Virus record (IMG/VR): IMGVR_UViG_3300024339_000053
Location: 1-31,170 of that record
Reading direction: 5' to 3' (one strand)
DNA length: 31,170 bases
Source of the DNA: a virus
This document shows, in pieces, positions 13,741 through 21,400 of the stretch. The notes under the pieces were generated by a model, which was not told where the DNA came from, did not search any database, and saw only the letters and a list, made by a program, of their open reading frames with translations. Both the position numbers and the translations under genes were made by a program. Each line of letters begins with the position of its first letter. Position 1 is the first letter of the stretch.

Positions 13741-16383
13741 ATGAACGTTGAATTTTACACTATTTCAGAGCTAAAAATGCTACCTTCTCCCAGTTTAGCA
13801 GCTCTGAAGAAAACACAGAGTCTTACTATGAGTGCTATAACTTCTCGTGTTAAATCGTTAGAGATAGAAATTGCCAATCTTTCTGGTATCACAAAAGTAA
13901 ACACTGGAAGTGTAGGAGGTCTTGTTTCTGTTCCACAGTGGGAAGGACTACTTCCTTCTGGTTCTATCTTACAAGGAGCTTTAAATTCGTTAGATTCTGT
14001 TAGTACTACTATGAGGACACTACAAGATAATGGAGTGGACGTTTTTGAAGGAGATACCCTCCCCGATGAAGACTCTTTAAATTCTGTTATCTCTAAAGTA
14101 GAAAGAGATACTTCTCAGTATATAATTAATTCTTCTCTCATTACTGAAAGAAAAAAAGCTAAACTTTCAAATTTAGAAAGTCAATTAGAACTTGGATTAA
14201 GCCAAGTTAATGTTTTAAAAGCTAACTTGGATGCTATTACATCTATTGTTGGAAATAGAGCCACTGGCAGTTTAGAAGAGCCATCCCTTAATTATGAAGG
14301 GATGCCAGTAGGACCAGACCCTGTTTCTGAGGAACACCAAGAATTTCTTAGTCGTGCAATTATTACTCCTTGGGCTGCTGACCATTCGAAGTGGTTGCAG
14401 GTTCAAGCCCAACTTAATAGGTTCCTCCCTGGTTTAGAACCTACTTATGACTTGATTCATGGTCCACCAATTTCCTCTATTGGTCGTTACGTTTTATCTG
14501 AAAACGGATTCTACTATGATTCCAGAAGTACTAAAGAAGCACCTTCTCCCAATGGGAAGGTTCCTTCAGATGCTGCTACTAGTTTTAATTACGCTCCAAA
14601 CTTAGGTGGTAGAGGGGAAGTATATAAAGAAGAAGATTTAGATTGGTACACAGACACTATAATGGATTTTGAGAATGCTAAGGAGACTGATGAATTATTA
14701 CAATTTTATTACTCTGACAACATACTTCAAAATTTTATTGCGGATAGACAAAAAGAAATATACGATGTATCAGGTCAGATTCAAGAGCTTCTCGAAAAAG
14801 GGCATGAGGAAAAAGGACCCTTAGTTACAAATTATAACCAACAATTAGGGGGTATTTATACCTCTTACGAGTTAAAGATAAAAAAGAGAAAGAAACAATT
14901 AGAACTTGCTAGATTGTCTGGCCGTTTTGAAATTGTGGGAGGAGAAGAGGTTCTTTTTTTTAAGGAAGATGGAACGAAGGAAGTTCTAAAACACATTCCT
15001 GTAAACGATTTTTCTTTTACTAAAAACATGCGATTGCGTCCTACCTTAGGGCAACAGGTAAGCATAACTTTAGGAAAAGGTGATGTTGATGATTCTGTCC
15101 TTCCCCTCGATCCTTTATACTTAAACACTCTGCCTAAGGAAGGAGTACGTACTTTTGAACACTTAGCTTTAGCTAACGAAGGAGCAGGAGTTGGTCCTCA
15201 TTATGATAAGACAAAAGGACAAACTAGTCTTTACGATGTGAGTGGGGAAGGATACTTAACTCGTAATATAACTGATTCCGTAATTACTAAAGGGCTAGAG
15301 GCTGGTTTTGCTTTTCTTAACCCTTTAACTGGGTCTTCTACATCTATAGATGACTACCAAATTGATAACTTTGGAGCAAATGGTCTAGGGGTAGGAAACG
15401 CTCAAATGCTTGCAAATGATCTCATTGAGGTTTATCCTTCTGGCTTAAGCATTCCTTTTCTTCGAGGTTCCGATTTAATTAACGGAGGAGCCTGTGTACA
15501 AATCCCAGTATGGGAAGATTTAATTAGTGGTCTTTATTCCAAGGCTGGTTTTACTTTTTCTGTTTGGACACACATTCCCAAATTAGAGAGCGATAGTTTC
15601 TTTGACGATGACCACACTTTTAGGTTGCTTCTTGCTTGTGAAAATACAGGAGAGGGGGGTCAAACTGATCTTAAAAATTATGTAAACGCTGATATGACTG
15701 TTGAAGACGCTAAGGTGCGAGGTTTTGTTTTCGGTTTTGTAAGAGGGGTGCAAGGAAAGCCTCTTTTAGGTTTGTACCCTACGGTTTCCCAGAATGAAAG
15801 AAGATTAGGTTGGGATCCTAGTGTTTGTTTTGGAGAAAACGAAAATAAAGAACGGTTAGGAGTCTCATGGGTACCCCCTTCTATTGATTTAGAGGAAGAT
15901 TTAACATCTAGTTTCCGACAGATTACTTTTACTGTTAATCCTTCGAGAAAGAAAGTTAAAATCTTCTATGATGGAAAATTGCAAATAACCGAATCTGTAA
16001 AAAATGTTTTTGGTTTAGGAATCCCAAAGAGCCCTACTTTTCATACTTTAAACCATACTAATCCTAATCTTGTTAGTTACTCCGCTTCCTCAGGAGTAGC
16101 TCCCTCTATTTTACCTGGGAGCTCTTTTACTCCTTTTATTCTTGGGGGAGGTTACACTGATACCTTAGAGACTGGAGGATTTATGGGTAGCAATACAAAT
16201 AGCTACTATTCAAGAAACAGTAGTATGCAAGAAGCAGCTCTGCTAAATAATAATAACTCCAAAAGTGGACTGTTTGGTTTCATAGGGTTACCTTTACTTT
16301 ATAGTAGAGCTTTAACAGAAAAAGAAGTTCTTAAGAATTTTAACCAAACAAAAGCTTTCTTTAAAAATATTAAATTAGACTAA
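13741..16383 (+). CDS. Baseplate-associated protein with C-terminal LamG/ConA-like lectin domain
   Basis: An 880-residue protein in two parts. The N-terminal part is helical, with coiled-coil segments (SLTMSAITSRVKSLEIEIAN near 25-45; ERKKAKLSNLESQLELGLSQ near 135-155; a basic helix near 376-395). Residues about 520-870 look like a concanavalin A/laminin G sandwich: GFTFSVWTHIP (604-614), RQITFTVNPSRKKVKIFYDG (726-745), PFILGGGY (798-805) and FIGLPLLYSRALTEKEVLKN (847-866). The last is the usual closing 'decor' strand and helix of LamG domains. This suggests glycan binding near the tail tip. I chose ATG 13741 over an upstream TTG at 13672, which would overlap the spike gene by 49 bp and add a cysteine-rich leader of no apparent meaning. 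The next gene overlaps through TAATG. Confidence 0.65.
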   Translation: MNVEFYTISELKMLPSPSLAALKKTQSLTMSAITSRVKSLEIEIANLSGITKVNTGSVGGLVSVPQWEGLLPSGSILQGALNSLDSVSTTMRTLQDNGVDVFEGDTLPDEDSLNSVISKVERDTSQYIINSSLITERKKAKLSNLESQLELGLSQVNVLKANLDAITSIVGNRATGSLEEPSLNYEGMPVGPDPVSEEHQEFLSRAIITPWAADHSKWLQVQAQLNRFLPGLEPTYDLIHGPPISSIGRYVLSENGFYYDSRSTKEAPSPNGKVPSDAATSFNYAPNLGGRGEVYKEEDLDWYTDTIMDFENAKETDELLQFYYSDNILQNFIADRQKEIYDVSGQIQELLEKGHEEKGPLVTNYNQQLGGIYTSYELKIKKRKKQLELARLSGRFEIVGGEEVLFFKEDGTKEVLKHIPVNDFSFTKNMRLRPTLGQQVSITLGKGDVDDSVLPLDPLYLNTLPKEGVRTFEHLALANEGAGVGPHYDKTKGQTSLYDVSGEGYLTRNITDSVITKGLEAGFAFLNPLTGSSTSIDDYQIDNFGANGLGVGNAQMLANDLIEVYPSGLSIPFLRGSDLINGGACVQIPVWEDLISGLYSKAGFTFSVWTHIPKLESDSFFDDDHTFRLLLACENTGEGGQTDLKNYVNADMTVEDAKVRGFVFGFVRGVQGKPLLGLYPTVSQNERRLGWDPSVCFGENENKERLGVSWVPPSIDLEEDLTSSFRQITFTVNPSRKKVKIFYDGKLQITESVKNVFGLGIPKSPTFHTLNHTNPNLVSYSASSGVAPSILPGSSFTPFILGGGYTDTLETGGFMGSNTNSYYSRNSSMQEAALLNNNNSKSGLFGFIGLPLLYSRALTEKEVLKNFNQTKAFFKNIKLD

Positions 16384-16829
16384 TGACTAAATCTAGAAAT
16401 ACTACTCTTTTTACACCTATTGAATTTGTAACTACTTCAAAAGTTACACAGACAATGGGGATTTCTTACCCCTTAAAGAAAGATTCACAAGGAGGCTTCT
16501 TTACTAAGGAAACGGATCACTTTCTTATAAAAAATAATTTAAGACAACTTATCTTAACAGAGAGAGGAGAGAGGCCCATGCAACCTTCCTTCGGTGTACA
16601 ATTAAGATCAAAGCTATTTGAGCCTCTAGACTCTTTCTTGCTTAAAGGGATTAAAGAGGACATTAGAGAGACAATCGCTATTTATGATAAGAGAATTAGA
16701 ATTACTTCTCTTCTCGTAGAAGAAGATGTAAGCCTTCGAAGTAGAGGCTTAAATAAAATTTATATTAAACTATCTTTTGTTATAAAAGATTTTCCTACTT
16801 TTGTAGACACCTTGGAGATTACCATTTAA
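16383..16829 (+). CDS. Baseplate wedge / sheath initiator, GPW/gp25 family
   Basis: The 148-residue protein has the family's size and hallmark: NNLRQLILTERGERPMQPSF followed by GVQLRSKLFEP (residues about 52-82), in which the Glu-Arg-Pro of TERGERPMQP matches the EPR-type motif of gp25, P2 gpW and T6SS TssE. The C-terminus RIRITSLLVEEDV and KIYIKLSFVIKDFPTF gives the closing strands. In assembled tails this protein starts sheath polymerisation at the wedge. An N-terminal extension of about 45 residues precedes the core. The ATG overlaps the preceding stop (TAATG), and its own stop overlaps the gp6-like gene the same way, so the trio is tightly coupled. This call is firm. Confidence 0.9.
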   Translation: MTKSRNTTLFTPIEFVTTSKVTQTMGISYPLKKDSQGGFFTKETDHFLIKNNLRQLILTERGERPMQPSFGVQLRSKLFEPLDSFLLKGIKEDIRETIAIYDKRIRITSLLVEEDVSLRSRGLNKIYIKLSFVIKDFPTFVDTLEITI

Positions 16830-18442
16830 TGAGTTACGACCGTTCAGTACCATGGAGAGGGCTTACTAATAGAAAAGCTCCTGATCAATTAGTTACTTCT
16901 GATTTTATTAAAGTAGCACAGTTAAATGCAAGTAATACCTTACCCCCTATTGATTTTACATCACAGGATTACGAGGGTATCAAAAAATCTTTAACGGATT
17001 ACCTTAAAGCTTTTTACCCTTTAGACTACAATAATTTTGTGGAGTCTGACTTAGGAATGATGCTTGTGAATACTATGGCTTACATGGGAACCACTCTTTC
17101 CTTAAAGGCGGATATGCTTGCAAACGAAAATTTCCTGGAAACAGCCAGGGTACCTGCTAATGTTAGAAAGCTGCTTCAATTAATTGGTGTAGACATGAGA
17201 GGTCCTTTAGCTGCTAAAGCTAATGCTAAGTTGACTCTGGACTCCTCACCCCAAGGTGATTTCAAAATAACAAAGGAAGAAAGGAATGTAACAGTCATTT
17301 CTGACAGAGATGGTCAACCTGTGTCTTGGGTGCTTTATTACTATGATCATTCTACGGGAGAGATTTTATTAGATGGAAAGTCTGATCTAATTATCCCTCA
17401 CGGAGACTTTGATAATGGAACTTCTATAAGTAATCTTATTCTCTTAGAAGGGTTTTTAAAGGAAGAAGAAGGCTCTTTTGTTGATATCGACGCAGTTAAG
17501 TATATCTACTTAAAGGAAGCTCCAGTAGTAGAGGGAAGTATTCAAGTCTCCTCTTCAGAAGGAATGTGGGAAGAGATTGATAGTCTTTACCTTGCTTCAG
17601 GATCGGATCATAAAGTTTTTGAGAAAGTGTATGACGACAACTATGGAGTAAAACTTATTTTTGGAGATGGTATTAGGGGTAAACCTCCAATCTCTGGGGA
17701 TTCTTATACAGTTCTTTATAGAACAGGAGGAGGTTTTCGGGGTAACATAAAAAATAATTTTCTTAACAAAAATGTGAAGGGTATTGATTTAGTTACAGGG
17801 AGTCCTCTCATAAAAGGTAATTATGTAAACACTACTATTAGTACGGGAGGTCAGAATGCAGAGTCGGTAGACCACGCTAAAAAGTATGCGCCTTACTTGT
17901 TTAGATCCCAATACAGAGCAGTAACAGGAGATGACTATACTGCGATTTCCAATGCTTTTCAAAGCTCAGTAGGTTATGGTAAGTGTATTGCTGTTAATAG
18001 ACAATCAGGTGCTTCTTCCAATATCATTGACATTTATTGTATTGCTGTAGCAAATGAGATTCACTTAGAGAGAGCATCCTTACAATACAAGCAAGAACTT
18101 ATTGAATACATGAATGAGTTTAAAATGATTGCTGTTGAGATTGTAGCTATTGATGCACTAATTAGAACTTTAGATTTAGTAATAACAATTATGCTTAAAA
18201 GAGAGGATAAGCCAAATGAAGAAAGGATTAAGGTAGGTGTAGCTTCCAAAATAAAAAGACTTTTTCATGCAGATAATGTTGACTTTGGAGAAACTCTCTT
18301 TTTAGGAGATATCGTAGTGAAAGCTATGGAGGAAGAAGGGGTTACTTACACAACAGTAGACAATATCAAAGAGGATATTTTTCTGATGTACAATGAAATT
18401 ATACAATTAAACAATATAGAGATTAACGTAGAATATGTATAG
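16829..18442 (+). CDS. Baseplate wedge protein, gp6/gpJ-like
   Basis: The 537-residue protein has the baseplate J / gp6 architecture. The N-terminus carries FTSQDYEGIKKSLTDYLKAF (43-62), SDLGMMLVNTMAYMGTTLSL and ANENFLETARVPANVRKLLQ, the typical start where wedge subunits dimerise. The middle gives GVKLIFGDGIRGKPPISGDS and YTVLYRTGGGFRGN. Then comes RSQYRAVTGDDYTAISNAF (355-375), the conserved gp6 motif. The C-terminus (RIKVGVASKIKRLFHADNVD, GDIVVKAMEEEGV) is the usual J closing domain. gp6 forms the inner ring holding wedges together. It lies between gp25-like and gpI-like genes, as in P2 (W-J-I), overlaps the first through TAATG and the second by 8 bp, and ends in TAG. Confidence 0.9.
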   Translation: MSYDRSVPWRGLTNRKAPDQLVTSDFIKVAQLNASNTLPPIDFTSQDYEGIKKSLTDYLKAFYPLDYNNFVESDLGMMLVNTMAYMGTTLSLKADMLANENFLETARVPANVRKLLQLIGVDMRGPLAAKANAKLTLDSSPQGDFKITKEERNVTVISDRDGQPVSWVLYYYDHSTGEILLDGKSDLIIPHGDFDNGTSISNLILLEGFLKEEEGSFVDIDAVKYIYLKEAPVVEGSIQVSSSEGMWEEIDSLYLASGSDHKVFEKVYDDNYGVKLIFGDGIRGKPPISGDSYTVLYRTGGGFRGNIKNNFLNKNVKGIDLVTGSPLIKGNYVNTTISTGGQNAESVDHAKKYAPYLFRSQYRAVTGDDYTAISNAFQSSVGYGKCIAVNRQSGASSNIIDIYCIAVANEIHLERASLQYKQELIEYMNEFKMIAVEIVAIDALIRTLDLVITIMLKREDKPNEERIKVGVASKIKRLFHADNVDFGETLFLGDIVVKAMEEEGVTYTTVDNIKEDIFLMYNEIIQLNNIEINVEYV

Positions 18443-21400
18443 AGATTCCCTTGACCGAAAGTATTTTCAGCATAATTATATTGATGTTGTAGCTAAATTT
18501 GTTCCTCAAGTTTATTTTGAGGAAGAGGAACTCCTGTATGGAAAAGAAGAAAACATTATTTACACAATGATAAATAGGGTTGCTGCTTTCGCCTCTGAGT
18601 TTAATTCCAACATTGTGACCCTGGAGAGTGATTACACAGCAAAGGAAATTAGTTCTTTCTTTACTAATAACCACAATAAAACAAGTGTAGATGCCTCTTT
18701 AATTCAGAAGATTCTTCTTGACCCTTTAGGGGAATTATTAGTAGACCAAGGGTTTCCTTCATTACTTTCTGAATTTGAATCTGTAAGTGATTTACGACAA
18801 GCTCTCGTTTCAATAATTTTACCTCATTTGTTTCCTGGAAATACAAGTAATGAGATGAAAAACAATCTCAATAGCCAATTAGGGATGGCGTTAAGCTCTG
18901 AGCAAGAATGGCAAACATTCTTTTTAAATAATCTTGGGTTACTTTTTCCTTTAGCTTCACCAGGAAATCACGATGCCGCACTAGCACCCGCAAGTCTTCG
19001 TCCCTATCATACTTTTATTGAACTCATTGTTAACGTTTATGAAAATGGAATAACAATTGATACGGGAGATTGTGTTAAAGGTTTCTATAATTATCTCTGG
19101 ATTAATACCGATAATATCCTTTCTTTTAATTCGTATATTCCTTCTATTTTAAACAAAAGAAACGCTACTGCTGACGGGTTAGAGCAAGATTCCCAAACTT
19201 CGGGTGTTCAACATCTTGAAAGAATAAACACTTACATAGATATTATCTATAATTCTAATGATAAATCTTCTAGGGTTTTAGCCGATTCTATCCACACTTT
19301 AAATGAAGGAGGTTACCTAGAAATAACAGAGGAGGCTGCAGGTCCTTTTATAAAATTCTTAAAAGGAATGGGTTGTTCTTTTCATGATATTAAATCTACT
19401 GTTGACGGGATAGGTGATCTTCTTGACATAGATCAATGCCCCCGTGAATTCTTCGAATATTTAGCTCGTTACCTAGGATGGGCTTTACAAGGAAGTGACT
19501 TTACTCACTGGAAGGCTCAGTTAAGGCAAGCAATTTATGTTTACAAATCTAAGGGAACTCGAAAAGCTTTAGCAGGAGCATTAAATAGTTTATTCACTAT
19601 TGACCACTTTAATGTGGATAGAGACTTAATAGAATGTTGGGAATCTTATATTCCTAACATGCTTTACTACATTTTAAAAACCGAATCTCCTATTTTTGAA
19701 GACGAGCTATCAGGAGAAAGAGCCATTCTTTGTGAAACTTTCCTTAAGGATGGAATTCAAGCCCTACTTCCAGACTACTTCAGAATTCCTAAAACTTTTG
19801 ATAAACAGCTAAGAACTGCTGTCGATTACCTCCTTGCCAGGGTTCATCAAGATACAAAGTTTATGATGTATGGTAATCAACCTTGGGAATTCCAAAAAGT
19901 GCATGATCTAGGAAGAGATACAATTGTTCCTCCTTTTGAGAGAGATAATTATTATAGATACTTCGAGGTAACTAAACCCCAACTACAATCTTTAAAGAAG
20001 TGGTTAACAGCTCCAATTTGTAGTGGAGGCTTCGGAGTTGACGCAGACACAATTGAGTTTATGTTCGATTACGTTAGAGGTGCTGCAATGTACCTTGAAG
20101 ATGGTTTTGGTACTCTTGGGGTTGGAAAGAAAAGATGGAAGTTCTTGGTTAGTGACTTTCAGTATCCTACAAATAGAGCGGAGTCCATTAAGAAAGGAGA
20201 AGTGGCTTCTTTAGACTACTGGTGCTCTAAATCTTCAGAGATTTTTGTAATGTTGGAGTTAGATGCTTTCCATTATATGCCCGCTGACCCTACATCTAGG
20301 GCGTGGGGAGAAGATGCTGTAGAGGTTCTTTCAAAAACACTGCAAGAATTTATTCCTTTTCACCTCCACTTAAATCTTCACTTCTACAAAGAAATGGAAG
20401 AGAAGTACCCAATCCCTCCTTACTGTTTCTTTGCAGTTATTTATCCAACTAGAACTTTTGAACACAACAAAAGTTTGCTTACTAATCCTAAAGTAGGCGG
20501 TTTTAATCTAGCATCAGGTACAGGAGAAATCTTTAATAACAATATAGGGCATGGTATAGATTTTCCTTTAAAAGAAATGTATAAAGAGCATCAAAGTATG
20601 CCTCCTGTTTCTAGTACAGTTTGGAGAGGTATTACAGACTACACAGACACGATGATATCGAATACTGATGTAGAACGTAAATCTATACGAAGAAAGAGCT
20701 TATACCAAGCTACCCCTACTGACAATTTGCATTATAGAGATGGAAAAGCACAACCTGCACCTTTACAATTCCTGTCTGCTTCTTCTATCCTTCCCCCTCA
20801 TGCAGATTTTATGTACACCCCCCAGTTTCTAATGAAAGGGTATTTACCTTCTGAGGAAAGGTATGCTCCTTCTTACCTCCAAAGAAAACCTGCTAACGGT
20901 TTTGTTACTACAGTTAATGTAGATCCTGTTTGGGATGCTTCTGTTGGGGATGTTTTAGGAGACACTCACTATGGTGTAGAAGTTAGGGATTTTTTCCCCA
21001 TTCGTAACTCTACTACTTTATGTGCGTCTGCTTTACAGTATAGAGATGGAATGACTCCTGGCACGTTTGAGCTTTGGAAGTTAAAGGATTCTCTTGAGAC
21101 AAGTGAAAATTTAATTAGGAATGGAGACTTTGCCGACGAATGGGAAGATGACTGGGTAGATATTTCAGAAGAGGAAGGAAGTATAGAAAGAGTTAACCTA
21201 CAGGACATTGTTGCTTTAAAGCTAAATTCAAAACATTGGCCAACTGCTTCTTTAAGTACGTCTTACCCTCATGTCGCAGGAGTAGAACAAACGTTAACAG
21301 GATTAAAACCTTTCACAGAGTATAAGGTTTCTTATAAAACCAAGTTAAATCCCTTGGACTCTTTAGATGGTTATAACAATGGAGTTATTGCTACGGTAAA

